A stretch of 64,000 nucleotides of DNA from Campylobacter concisus (lineage in GTDB: Bacteria > Campylobacterota > Campylobacteria > Campylobacterales > Campylobacteraceae), in assembly GCF_003048575.1 (NCBI RefSeq), contig NZ_PIRZ01000004.1, positions 1 to 64,000 of the forward strand. The letters are read 5' to 3'. This document shows, piece after piece, positions 27,738 through 36,709 of the stretch. Positions within the stretch are counted from its first letter, which is position 1. Each line of letters opens with the position of its first letter. Under the pieces are notes generated by a model. The model worked only from the letters and a program-made list of their open reading frames with translations, ran no database searches and was not told the DNA's origin. Both the position numbers and the translations under genes were made by a program.

Positions 27738-28376
27738 TTAACTCTTAAAAGTTAGAAGAGCCCTTGACTGCTCTATCTCGTTTTCAAGATATAAATTTAA
27801 AAAATCAGCAAAGCTCACATAGGCTTCTAAATTTGTAGTCTCCTTACAGCGAGAGCTAAATTTATAAAACCACTCAAACGGATGAGTGCGGATGAAGTCA
27901 TATTTTTTATGTAAAATTTCATCCATTTTCTCTTTTTCGTCTGCTTGTAAGGCATTGAAACTTAGAAAGTAAAGGTATTGCAGCTCATATCCGATGAAGT
28001 CATCTGGAAATTTATCAAACTGCTCTTTACTAAGCTTTAGTCCAGAGCTTTCATAAAAGCTTCGCACCTGCATAGTCTTCTCGCCAAACATCGTTTTATA
28101 ATCAAAATAAACCGACTCATATGGCTCAGCTTTTGGGTGTCTTGGCCCTACAAAAAGCCTGTTAAATTCATATCTTAGCTCGTCTAGCAAATTTAGATCA
28201 TCTTTGCACTTATTTAGCCAAAGTATGAAGTTGTGATTTTTAAATTTATCACTAAAATTAAGGCTTAGGCTTATGAGCTCATCTAAATTTTGCTCTCTAA
28301 GCTCTACTAAGAAAAATCGCCTTAAAAAGTCTTCAACACTAAGGCTAACGCTAAGCTTTTCTTTGATCTTACCCAT
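27738..28376 (-). CDS. TorD/DmsD-family chaperone
   Basis: The 212-residue protein is helical with LRYEFNRLFVGPRHPKAEPY-like text (here LDELRYEFNRLFVGPRHPKA, about residue 65-85) and YESVYFDY, the hallmark of the TorD family. These proteins bind the Tat signal and fold the molybdoenzyme before export. It lies 10 bp after the 4Fe-4S subunit gene, directly serving the enzyme in the same operon. Confidence 0.88.
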   Translation of the reverse strand: MGKIKEKLSVSLSVEDFLRRFFLVELREQNLDELISLSLNFSDKFKNHNFILWLNKCKDDLNLLDELRYEFNRLFVGPRHPKAEPYESVYFDYKTMFGEKTMQVRSFYESSGLKLSKEQFDKFPDDFIGYELQYLYFLSFNALQADEKEKMDEILHKKYDFIRTHPFEWFYKFSSRCKETTNLEAYVSFADFLNLYLENEIEQSRALLTFKS

Positions 28377-28386
28377 CTTTTACTCT

Positions 28387-28938
28387 TTAGTGTATGAATT
28401 CGTTTCGCTTCATTCTTGGATAAAAGCGGATGTTTGGCTTGGTAAAGAAGTGCTTAAAGCCTGGCATCTCTTTTTGCATACCAGCGCTGTCGCTGACGTT
28501 GCTATCAACCAGTTTTAGTACTCCACACGGACAGCCTGCTACACAAGCTGGCTCTTCGCCACGCTCAAGTTTTTCAGCGCAGAGATTGCACTTTTGAGCT
28601 TTACCGTCCTTGCCTTTTGTGATAGAGCCATAAGGGCAAGCCATCAAGCAGTATCCACAGCCTATGCACTTATCATGAAGTGGCTGTACGACACCATTTT
28701 CTAGCTTGATATATGCTCCAACTGGGCAGACATCCATACAGGCTGGCTCATCGCAGTGATGGCAAGAGTGAGTTATAAAGATCTCTTTTTCTATGCCATC
28801 TTCGTGTATCATAAGGCCATCAACATGTCTCCAGTTGATATCTGGATCTTGGTTGTGATAGACTTGACATGAAATTTCACAAGCCTTGCAGCCTATACAA
28901 AAGTTATAATCAAATAAAAAACCTTGTTTTCTTTTCAT
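28387..28938 (-). CDS. 4Fe-4S electron-transfer subunit (DmsB type)
   Basis: The 183-residue protein has four cysteine clusters: CIGCKACEISCQ (about residues 15-26), CHHCDEPACMDVCP (about 57-70), CIGCGYCLMACP (about 90-101) and CNLCAEKLERGEEPACVAGC (about 117-136). This is the DmsB/NrfC/PsrB pattern for four 4Fe-4S clusters. It carries electrons from the NrfD anchor to the molybdopterin subunit. It has no Tat signal of its own and is probably co-exported with the catalytic subunit. Confidence 0.92.
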   Translation of the reverse strand: MKRKQGFLFDYNFCIGCKACEISCQVYHNQDPDINWRHVDGLMIHEDGIEKEIFITHSCHHCDEPACMDVCPVGAYIKLENGVVQPLHDKCIGCGYCLMACPYGSITKGKDGKAQKCNLCAEKLERGEEPACVAGCPCGVLKLVDSNVSDSAGMQKEMPGFKHFFTKPNIRFYPRMKRNEFIH

Positions 28939-28949
28939 CTTAGACCCCT

Positions 28950-31241
28950 TTACATCTCTTGTTTAGCTGCTTTTTTTACTTCACAAAAGCTAGCTGTATA
29001 GGTTGAGCCATTTCCTAGGTCACTAACGCCATCAGAGCAAAGTATATTTGCCCCAGTTCTTGATTTAGTCACTTTTACCCAGATGTTGTTCCACGCATAG
29101 ACTATGCCTGGGTTCATTTGATTTGTCTCGACTGCTGTAAAGACGGCTGTTCCCTTTTCATTTGTTGCCTCAACTGTGTCTCCGTTTTTGATACCGCGAG
29201 CCTCCATATCTTCACGTGTCATAAATAACTCAGCATTGCCTTTAACGATAACCCTTTTTAGGATATAAGGCATATTGCCCCAGTTTGAGTTGTCTTGGAG
29301 CTGAGTACCTGGCGTCATGAAATAAAGTGGATATTTTTTGAGATAGTCTTTTCCAAATTTATTGCTCTTTTCATAGTAGTCCCAGTCAGTTTCAAGGTCT
29401 ATTACTGGATGATATCCTGCGTCTTTAAAGGTTTGTGAGTAAAGCTCGCATTTTCCACTCTTTGTACCAAATATTAGTTTGTCTTTTGGCGTATAAGGGT
29501 AGTACGGGAACTGATCTTTCATCGTTTCAGGCGTTCTAAATGGCTTGATCCAGCCGACTGATTTTAGTTTTTCATAGGTGATGTTTTGTTTTTTGGCAAA
29601 TTCTGTATCCAAAAAGCGTCTGCAAACTGTTTCGCTATCCCAGTTAAAGCACTCTTCTGTATAGCCCATCGCTTTTGCAAGAGCGTTGAAGAACTCTAAA
29701 TTTGTCTTAGCTTCGCCAAGAGGTTTTACACTTTGAGCGTTGTAACAAACATATCCAGAAATTTGGTCGTTTTGGATATCCTCACTCTCCATAAATGTAA
29801 CACCAGGTAGCACATAGTCAGCATAGTCGCAAGTATCGATATCATATGGATCAAGGACAACTAAGAAGAAGTCATCGTCCATTATGCGTTTTTTGATCAA
29901 ATTTGTATTTGGCGCTGTTACCATTAAATTTGAGTTGTAGTTGATACATGCTCTAATGACCGTGTTTATAGGCTTGTCAAGATATGTTGGATTTTCTTTT
30001 TGTATGCCTTTACCAAATTCTATATAGCTTACTTGCTGTCTTTCTATCTTTTTGCCATCTTTATCTTTTGGAGATAGGTCTGGCATACAGTTGTCGAAAT
30101 TAAAGCAGCCTTTTACATGCACATATGCCCAAAATAGTCCGCCACCAAGCTTTGTCAAGGCGCCAGTTAAAACTGGTAAAAATGTAACCGCACGAACAAG
30201 TCTTGCTCCGTTAAAGTGTCTTTGTCCGCCGTCGCCGTGCATGATAGCTGGTGCTTTTGCGTGAGCGTACTCTCTAGCAAAGACTTTTATCTGATCCACA
30301 CTTGCTCCGCACATCTCAGATAGCTCGCCATAGGTATAGAGTGAGCACTCGTGCACTAGATCTTCAAAGCCTGTTGTGTATTTTTCTACAAATTCATGAT
30401 CATATAGATCTTCTTCTATTAAAAATTTACAGACCGCTAGACAAAATGCAGGGTCACTAGATGGTTTTAGCTGGATAAACATATCAGCTTGGTTTGCAAG
30501 AGGAATTCTTATCGTATTTATAACGATGATCTTTCCGCCTCTTTTTTTAACGCGGTGAGCAAATCTTATCCAGTGTACGGCTGTGTAAGCTTCGTTTGAT
30601 CCCCAGCTAATGTACATATCACTCTCATCGATCTCAAGTGCATCTTTTGAGAAGTCAGTACCTATAACGCTAGGAGTACCCGCGTATCTTGGCCAGTCAC
30701 AAGGGTTTCTAACAAGCCTTGTGGCTCCATATTTTTCAAAGAAATTTCCCGGTGCGATAGTTTTCGAGATATGTCCTTCGTTGCCAGAGTAGACAAACTC
30801 AGTCAAAGCCTCGCCGCCAAATTTCTCTTTTATCTCAGTTAGCTTTGCAGCTATCTCTTTTAGGGCTTGATCCCAGCTTATCTTTTCCCATTTTCCTTCG
30901 CCCTTTTTGCCGACTCTTTTCATAGGGTGCATGATGCGGTCGGCGTTATATAGGTGCATGGCGTAGGTGTGGCCCTTGACGCAGACTGTGCCTTGCGTTA
31001 GAGGGTGTTTTGGATCGCCTTTTATGCTTACCATTTTGCCGTCTTTGATCTCAGCGATCATCGAACAGGCATCACGGCAGTTTCTAGGACAGGTTAGGTA
31101 GTGGTACTCTACATTTTCCTCATTCTTATAGGATTTTGGGTTAAAATCCACCTCAAATTGCTCCATACCAAATAGACTAGGAGCTGTTCCAGCTGCTGCT
31201 AGAGCTGCTCCGGTGCCTTTTAGGAAAGAACGTCTTTGCAT
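28950..31241 (-). CDS. Molybdopterin oxidoreductase, DMSO-reductase family, catalytic subunit
   Basis: The 763-residue protein starts with a twin-arginine signal, MQRRSFLKGTGAALAAAG. A cysteine motif for one 4Fe-4S cluster follows (CPRNCRDAC, then a fourth Cys in GTVCVKG). Molybdopterin-binding text includes YISWGSNEAYTAVHW and IVINTIRIPLANQAD. The C-terminal dinucleotide-binding domain has FMTPGTQLQDNSNWGNMPY. The residue that ligates Mo is not clear; the segment RNPCDWPRYAG lies where the ligand is expected. The substrate cannot be read from sequence: an S- or N-oxide is the likely class. It heads the enzyme part of the operon. Confidence 0.9.
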   Translation of the reverse strand: MQRRSFLKGTGAALAAAGTAPSLFGMEQFEVDFNPKSYKNEENVEYHYLTCPRNCRDACSMIAEIKDGKMVSIKGDPKHPLTQGTVCVKGHTYAMHLYNADRIMHPMKRVGKKGEGKWEKISWDQALKEIAAKLTEIKEKFGGEALTEFVYSGNEGHISKTIAPGNFFEKYGATRLVRNPCDWPRYAGTPSVIGTDFSKDALEIDESDMYISWGSNEAYTAVHWIRFAHRVKKRGGKIIVINTIRIPLANQADMFIQLKPSSDPAFCLAVCKFLIEEDLYDHEFVEKYTTGFEDLVHECSLYTYGELSEMCGASVDQIKVFAREYAHAKAPAIMHGDGGQRHFNGARLVRAVTFLPVLTGALTKLGGGLFWAYVHVKGCFNFDNCMPDLSPKDKDGKKIERQQVSYIEFGKGIQKENPTYLDKPINTVIRACINYNSNLMVTAPNTNLIKKRIMDDDFFLVVLDPYDIDTCDYADYVLPGVTFMESEDIQNDQISGYVCYNAQSVKPLGEAKTNLEFFNALAKAMGYTEECFNWDSETVCRRFLDTEFAKKQNITYEKLKSVGWIKPFRTPETMKDQFPYYPYTPKDKLIFGTKSGKCELYSQTFKDAGYHPVIDLETDWDYYEKSNKFGKDYLKKYPLYFMTPGTQLQDNSNWGNMPYILKRVIVKGNAELFMTREDMEARGIKNGDTVEATNEKGTAVFTAVETNQMNPGIVYAWNNIWVKVTKSRTGANILCSDGVSDLGNGSTYTASFCEVKKAAKQEM

Positions 31242-31263
31242 GTTTTCTCCTTAAATTTGATGG

Positions 31264-32157
31264 CTATTTCATCTCAAAGATAAAAACTTTATTCTCTTTG
31301 CCTTCTCGTGAGAAGATGTAAAATTTATTATCTTTGATCGCTAATGCTCTTGGGTTATTTACCCCACTAAAACTAAACGCCTCGTCTATCTCTTTGGTGG
31401 TCAAATTTAACTTTAAAATAGTTGAGAAATTTTTGCTTAAAAGATAGAGCGCATCGGGCTCTACGTCGATGCCAGTAATGTAGTAGTTGTTTAAATTTCT
31501 ACCCTCTTTTAGCTGTAAATTTGCTCCAGCTTTTGGTACAAATTCTTCTAAGATCATCTTATCGTCGCCGTCAAATATAGCGACACTCCAGTAGTCTCTA
31601 ACGTCATTTGGCACGCTAGCTGTGAAAAATTTATTCTCACTTTCTAGGTAGTCCCAGCCTAAGATGTACTGCTGTTTTGATCTAATGGTAGAAAATCTGC
31701 CCTTGTTACCAAGGTCATTTAGCTTCCACGCGTCATATCCAGCCAATAGGTGCCTCCACTGGCTATTTTGCTCATCTTTACTAAGGTTGCTAGCTGGCTC
31801 ATAGAAGACAAAAGTCTTGTTGTAACTTATCATGCCAAGCTCTTTTTTGTACCAAGTAGCTCCGACTGTTGCTTCCATCTCCATTATAAAATGGCGGTCG
31901 TGCTTAGCATAACTTAGAGGCTTTAAATTCTCATCTGCGATGTAAAATTCATTGTCGTTTGAGACAAGAGCGAACTGCTTTTTGCCTTCATCGTAGTCAG
32001 CTCCAGTTATTGCATTATCATTTTGCAAATTTAGAGTGAGCGTATCTTTAAGGCCTAACTCTTTTATGTTTTGGATAGCTCCATTTTTGCTATCCATGTC
32101 AAAGCTAAAACCAAAAGTAAGGCTTGCTAATGCGATAAAAAATATTATCTTTCTCAT
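31264..32157 (-). CDS. Periplasmic beta-propeller partner of DsbI (copy 2)
   Basis: The 297-residue protein has a signal peptide (MRKIIFFIALASLTFGFSF). Its repeated strand motifs match the copy-1 propeller along the whole length, for example NAITGADYDEGKKQF, MEATVGATWYKKELGMISYN and NNYYITGIDVEPDALYLLS. It is 10 bp after dsbI copy 2 and 22 bp before the molybdoenzyme gene, so all are one transcription unit. It is AT-rich, as is this part of the element. Confidence 0.75.
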   Translation of the reverse strand: MRKIIFFIALASLTFGFSFDMDSKNGAIQNIKELGLKDTLTLNLQNDNAITGADYDEGKKQFALVSNDNEFYIADENLKPLSYAKHDRHFIMEMEATVGATWYKKELGMISYNKTFVFYEPASNLSKDEQNSQWRHLLAGYDAWKLNDLGNKGRFSTIRSKQQYILGWDYLESENKFFTASVPNDVRDYWSVAIFDGDDKMILEEFVPKAGANLQLKEGRNLNNYYITGIDVEPDALYLLSKNFSTILKLNLTTKEIDEAFSFSGVNNPRALAIKDNKFYIFSREGKENKVFIFEMK

Positions 32158-32167
32158 CTTTTACTCC

Positions 32168-32878
32168 TTACTTTACTAGGTCTGGAAGCTCAGGGTTCCA
32201 GTCAAATCTAAAGTCAAGTGAGCTATCCCAGTGGTCTTTTTCCCAGAACCATTTTGAAGGATCGATGCTCATTCTAGGTGGTGTGCTAGATCCTAGATAT
32301 GGTGGTGGACCAGAAGCTATAAAGGCTTGAACGCAGTTTGCAAGTATGATCACGATAAAGACCAAATTTGCAAATTTGCCAAGTGGCAAGTAGCTTAGAA
32401 AGTCGCCGTATTCGCCATTTGAGCTTTTTTGCATTATAAGGCCTAAGTTTTTGCTAAACAAAAATATAAGAGCCAAAAATATGATCACACAAAAATCAAC
32501 AACCATAACCCAAAACTGAGTGTGGGCACCTAAAATTTCAAGGCCAAAACCTTGTTTGATGTCAAGATAGCCACCAAATGTTCCATCTAGGCTGTAGTGG
32601 ATAAAGCCGTTAAATATGCCCCAGCAAGCCATTAGTAAAAGTGCTGCCAGATAGCCAGGCTTTAGTCCGTACCTGATGATGAAAAGTGCTATTAGGCTGA
32701 TAGCTATCATCGTGATCCTCTCGGCCCAGCACATTATGCAAGGGTTATCACCTAGTCCAAAGCCAAGCACCAAGCAGGCGATACCAACTGGAAGTGCCAC
32801 AAGAGCGGTGATGGCTAGTGACATAAGGTTGAAAAAGCCTTGTTCGTTTGCTGGGATTTCATTTTGTTTCGTTTGCAT
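32168..32878 (-). CDS. dsbI: DsbI/DsbB-like disulfide oxidoreductase (copy 2)
   Basis: The 236-residue protein is nearly collinear with copy 1: GDNPCIMCWAERITM carries the cysteine pair, SLDGTFGGYLDIKQGFGLEI follows, and the end has MSIDPSKWFWEKDHW. The start has a strong AGGAGG site five bases before ATG. Being in front of a Tat-exported iron-sulfur molybdoenzyme, it may help keep or form disulfides in the periplasm; the link is inferred from the operon alone. Confidence 0.85.
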   Translation of the reverse strand: MQTKQNEIPANEQGFFNLMSLAITALVALPVGIACLVLGFGLGDNPCIMCWAERITMIAISLIALFIIRYGLKPGYLAALLLMACWGIFNGFIHYSLDGTFGGYLDIKQGFGLEILGAHTQFWVMVVDFCVIIFLALIFLFSKNLGLIMQKSSNGEYGDFLSYLPLGKFANLVFIVIILANCVQAFIASGPPPYLGSSTPPRMSIDPSKWFWEKDHWDSSLDFRFDWNPELPDLVK

Positions 32879-32887
32879 CTTGCCCTC

Positions 32888-33055
32888 CTAAAAGTTGCCT
32901 ATTGGCAAGACTACCCATAAATTTACGTAAAACTCTAGTGCAACCAGTATTACGCACCCCAAAGCCAAGCAGGACGTTGCTATTTTTTTCATCTGCGGCT
33001 TTATATATAAGATAAGACCACTGATCAGAAATAGTGTCAAAATTAGAAATTCCAT
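32888..33055 (-). CDS. dba: Dba-like small membrane protein (copy 2)
   Basis: The 55-residue frame starts MEFLILTLFLISGLILYIKP and ends VVLPIGNF. It has the same length, the same first four residues and the same GNF ending as copy 1. Two membrane helices are predicted. It is the first gene of the operon that continues into dsbI, propeller and the molybdoenzyme, nine bases before dsbI. A weak GGAG site precedes the ATG. Confidence 0.75.
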   Translation of the reverse strand: MEFLILTLFLISGLILYIKPQMKKIATSCLALGCVILVALEFYVNLWVVLPIGNF

Positions 33056-33120
33056 TTTGAGCTCCCAATTTGTAAATTTTAAAATCTAAGCATGCTTATC
33101 TGAGAAAAATAATATAACTA

Positions 33121-33155
33121 TATTTATTAAATTTAGTTTAAAAAATATATTTTTA
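33121..33155 (-). promoter_or_regulatory. Conserved AT-rich element upstream of dba copy 2
   Basis: On the minus strand this reads TAAAAATATATTTTTTAA, five other bases, ATTTAATAAATA: the same two blocks as at 22083-22117. It ends 65 bp before dba. The whole divergent gap 33056-33351 is very AT-rich and holds the start signals for both this operon and the plus-strand gene at 33352. Confidence 0.5.
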
Positions 33156-33351
33156 TAGCTAATTTCTACTTTATAAAATAAAAATTTGTAAATAAAAATA
33201 GATTTATACAAAAATATTTTATATAATTAATCTATATTTAATTAAATTAATATTAATTTTTATAGAATTATTTTTATTAGTTAGTTTGTAAATTCAAATT
33301 AGCTTAAAGAATAGTTATGTAATATTTTTGCAAATGTAAAAAGGGGCAGTA

Positions 33352-34500
33352 ATGGAAAATATATTTTTAGAATCATATGATGTTTTTAAGGTATGTAAAT
33401 CCCCAAGCAAATTAAAAATTTATGATGAATTTTTGCAAAATAATAAAAGGTACTCTATAACGCGTTGCTACTACGTCATCGTGGTGGATAATACATTTTT
33501 AACCTACTCACATCTCATGGTCTATGAGCAGCTACTCTATCTTTTGTACTCACAAAATAAACTAAAAAATGGCGACTTTTCACTCACCCTTAAAAAAGCA
33601 GAGCTTGCTAAGAAATTTAAAACAGATATCACAAAAAGTGCCACCGATACGATAAAGTGCTTTTATGAGATGCAGGACGTGAAAATTTCGATCTTTGTTA
33701 AAGACAAGATCGAAAAGCAGATGAATATAATCGAATTTATAGATGCAGAGCAAACCGACAAATATGGCGAGCTACAAGATGAGATAAATGTTAGACTAAA
33801 TCCAGAATTTGTAAAGCTTTACCGCTGCACCTATCTTGATAAGATCGAGTATTTAAATAGCTTTGATATAGAGCAAGGTAGCTTCATAAGATACTTCATG
33901 CAGCACGAGCTAGATGGTGGCGTAAGAAGCTCAGCTATTATCGATAAAATGGGCGTTTTAAACTATCTCTCTTTTGCTTATAAAAAGCGCTTTGAGCAAG
34001 AGGTGGCAAATGTTAGCTTTTATTATAAAAATGAAAAATACGAGATAAAAGATGGCTTTGTAGTAGTCACAAATCACGAAAATAGAGTGATGGATAATCA
34101 AAATGCCTCTATTGAGCTTTTTGGTCTTATTTACGAGCAGATCACTAAAAACTGCACCAAAAACATCGTACTAAATGACGCAAATTTGCAAAATTATTAT
34201 GCTAGATTTGGTAAATTTGAGACAAATCAAACTATCTTTAAAATTTTTAGCAACATGGAGCTCATGCTAAATCACTCAATACAAAAGGAAAATACCAAAA
34301 TTTCTTTCTTCTCTCACTTTTTTGAAAGCATAGTCTGCAAAAGAGATACGGAGCTTGAAATTTTGATCGAGCTAAATCAAAAAGGCTTTGAATATATCAT
34401 CTCACGAAGTGCAAATTTGGACTTTTATAACGTGGAGTCGGCTGACTACGGACTTACTTCATATCCAGCTAGCTTTTGTGCTGTGGGTGGAAATTTCTAA
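33352..34500 (+). CDS. Uncharacterised 382-residue protein, possibly a replication initiator
   Basis: GGGG-rich AAAAGGGGC precedes the ATG. The protein has LTLKKAELAKKFKTDITKSA (about residues 80-100), which could be a winged-helix recognition segment, and INVRLNPEFVKLYRCTYLDK (about 145-165), which resembles the strand-helix text in Rep_3-type plasmid initiators. The match is weak and no catalytic motif is seen. A replication or regulatory role would suit a mobilizable element, but the function is not established. Confidence 0.6.
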   Translation: MENIFLESYDVFKVCKSPSKLKIYDEFLQNNKRYSITRCYYVIVVDNTFLTYSHLMVYEQLLYLLYSQNKLKNGDFSLTLKKAELAKKFKTDITKSATDTIKCFYEMQDVKISIFVKDKIEKQMNIIEFIDAEQTDKYGELQDEINVRLNPEFVKLYRCTYLDKIEYLNSFDIEQGSFIRYFMQHELDGGVRSSAIIDKMGVLNYLSFAYKKRFEQEVANVSFYYKNEKYEIKDGFVVVTNHENRVMDNQNASIELFGLIYEQITKNCTKNIVLNDANLQNYYARFGKFETNQTIFKIFSNMELMLNHSIQKENTKISFFSHFFESIVCKRDTELEILIELNQKGFEYIISRSANLDFYNVESADYGLTSYPASFCAVGGNF

Positions 34501-34502
34501 AT

Positions 34503-35099
34503 TTAGTTGATTTTATCTTTTAGTTTAGCAATAATTTCGTCAAGCTTGCCGCCATCTTGAGCGTTTTTTAGGCACTCATTTATCTCGGTCATCTTTTTGG
34601 TAAATTCGTTTTTTATAATGCCAGCTACAAATTCCTCGCTGTTAGTCTCGTCTAAGATAGGATACATATCTCGCCAGATATCTTTGATCCACCAGCCGCA
34701 TTTTGATATGCAAGGAAACTCTTTAAGCTCGCCAAGCTTTAGGCCCATCATAACTTCATCAGAGTGCTTGATATCGTCTGTGACAAAGTCTTTATGTATG
34801 CTATCAAAGCTCGTAAACATGCGGTAGCCAAGGCTTGATACGTTGTTTTCAGAGCAAATTCTAAACTGAAAAACATTATCTTCATAGTCTAAATTCGATA
34901 TGCAAATTTGATGTTTTTGGGTGAAATTTGGAAACGAGTTAAACCTTTTATCATCTATGTCAAGCTGCCACTTTGAGCCACTATCGCTAGTTAAAAACTC
35001 TTTAAAGCTTAATTGTACAAATTCTTTATAGCTCATCTCATCAGCTGTGAAAAAGTCATAGTTGCTACTGTTTTTTTCTTTAAAATCTTTAAATTTCAT
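34503..35099 (-). CDS. Uncharacterised 198-residue protein
   Basis: This soluble, acidic protein has no signal peptide and no recognised family. It has aromatic-rich text (CGWWIKDIWRDMYPILDE, about residues 133-150) and a charged C-terminal helix. It converges with the gene before it (stops 2 bp apart). The 300-bp gap 35100-35400 that follows shows no gene, only a short AT-rich stretch. Confidence 0.6.
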   Translation of the reverse strand: MKFKDFKEKNSSNYDFFTADEMSYKEFVQLSFKEFLTSDSGSKWQLDIDDKRFNSFPNFTQKHQICISNLDYEDNVFQFRICSENNVSSLGYRMFTSFDSIHKDFVTDDIKHSDEVMMGLKLGELKEFPCISKCGWWIKDIWRDMYPILDETNSEEFVAGIIKNEFTKKMTEINECLKNAQDGGKLDEIIAKLKDKIN

Positions 35100-35409
35100 A
35101 TTGTTTCCTATTAAATATCATCTCGAACTTATCCAAAACGATATTTCACTATTCTATGATAATTTATCTTATTGATCTTTAAAATTTTAATCAGATTTTC
35201 TAAAACTTATTCTATATTCTTTATCCTTTTTTGAGTGCTATAACGACCTTTGAGTCTATTTTAGTATATTAGAAACCACACGATTTATTAGTTACCTTAT
35301 AATTAATAAGAGAATTGTTCACTGTGGATAAAAAAGTTAAAATTAATCTTGCTAATATGGATTATAAAACATGTAAGATAGAACTTAGAATTTAGAGATA
35401 TCGCCTGCT

Positions 35410-35925
35410 TTGAAAAAAATCTTTATAGAGCAAGTAGATAAAATTATTTGGAGCAATAAAATCGCGTCCTCAACTACCAACCTTGCAGATGGCAATCTCG
35501 TAAAAGAGATCGAAGTCTTTGAGGTGTTTTTAAAGAGCCCAAACCTAAATGATGAGCTATTGCACCACATAGATAGAGCGGTGCCGTATCATATAGTTTT
35601 TATCTTAGAGTACCAAGGCAGATATAAAGCTTGTATTAGCTATAAAGAGGCTGCTATATCTGGAAACAGGGCTTTTAAAGTAAATTCATACTACTATACC
35701 GATTGGCTAGATAAGCAAGATTTGCCTTTGAAACTAGAGGGATTAAACCTTGACGCAGCCTATGAAAATTTCGTTCGCCAGATAGCCGGCGAAACATTAC
35801 AAAAAATAGCTTCAGATGAAAGCCTTAAAGACTCCGTAGTTAGATCAGAGCAAAAGGAGCTTTTGCAAAGGCAAATTTTAGCGTTAGAGTCTAAAATTCT
35901 CAAAGAAAAGCAGCTGCTCTTATAA
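35410..35925 (+). pseudogene. DUF4391 protein, N-terminally truncated
   Basis: 171 codons from TTG at 35410. The text IYWAYKIS-like start (here DKIIWSNKIASSTTNLADG), EIEVFEVFLKS and IDRAVPYHIVFILEYQGRYK match DUF4391, a family encoded next to type III restriction or related helicase genes. About 25 N-terminal residues normally present are missing, as is any good start site. The frame ends at a stop within a sequence that, in another frame, continues as the end of a Res protein. It is a deletion remnant. Confidence 0.7.
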
Positions 35926-36406
35926 ATGATGAAAAAGCGACGGCGATTATAGAGCATATTACCTATAATGCGCTAGATGAAAAATACGATACTGCTGTTT
36001 TTACGGATCCTACGATAAAAGGTCAGCTTGACAAAAATGCGGTTAAAACAAAAAAATATCTTTACGATCATGTCGTGTATGATTCTTCAAATGAGAAGAA
36101 TTTTGCAATGGAACTAGATACAAGCAAGGACGTTGCCGTTTATGTTAAGCTTCCAAGTGGCTTTTATATAAGCACGCCTGTGAAAAATACAATCCCGACT
36201 GGGCGATCGCGTTTTATGAGGGTGATATCAAGCACATTTATTTTGTTGCAGAGGCCAATGGGTTTATAAACTCTATACAGCTTCGCCGCGTCGAAGAATC
36301 TAAAATCCACTGCGCAAAGGAGCATTTTAGGGCTATAAGCAATGGTAGCGTGGTCTATGACGTGGTGGATAGCTATAAATCGCTACTGGATAAAGTTATG
36401 AGGTAA
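35910..36406 (+). pseudogene. 3' end of a type III restriction (res) gene, frameshifted
   Basis: Starting at AALINDEKATAIIEH and reading on through LDTSKDVAVYVKLPSGFYIS, then after one lost base near 36182 through NPDWAIAFYEGDIKHIYFVA, RRVEESKIHCAKEHF and YDVVDSYKSLLDKVMR to TAA at 36406, this is the typical C-terminal end of type III Res subunits. Everything between the DUF4391 gene and this tail, including the methylase and the helicase part, is gone. The gap 36407-36709 that follows shows no gene. Confidence 0.75.
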
Positions 36407-36709
36407 AAATTACTGGGAAGTTAAGTCTCAGCATAAAAAGAGTCTGTGTAATACGCCAAAGATGGTTATTACGCTGCTCTTTTTGAGGAAAAATTTGACT
36501 ACCATTTGTTAATATGAAAATCTGAGGTTATATTGCTTAAAGCTCTACTAATAAATACTCAGTGTAACAAAAAAGTACAATAGCTAATTTGATCTTGTTA
36601 GTTTTGAACTCGGATTAAATTTAAATATACAATTATCTTATCCAACCCATCCTTGTAAATTTATATATATTGTAGTATTATACTCCTAAATATTTAAGGA
36701 TAAAATACT

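Noticed and set aside
32859-33068. Minus-strand frame of 69 codons (MGAQNGISNF...)
   Set aside because: It overlaps the Dba-like gene in another frame. The Dba frame has membrane helices and a homolog at 22166, this one has nothing.
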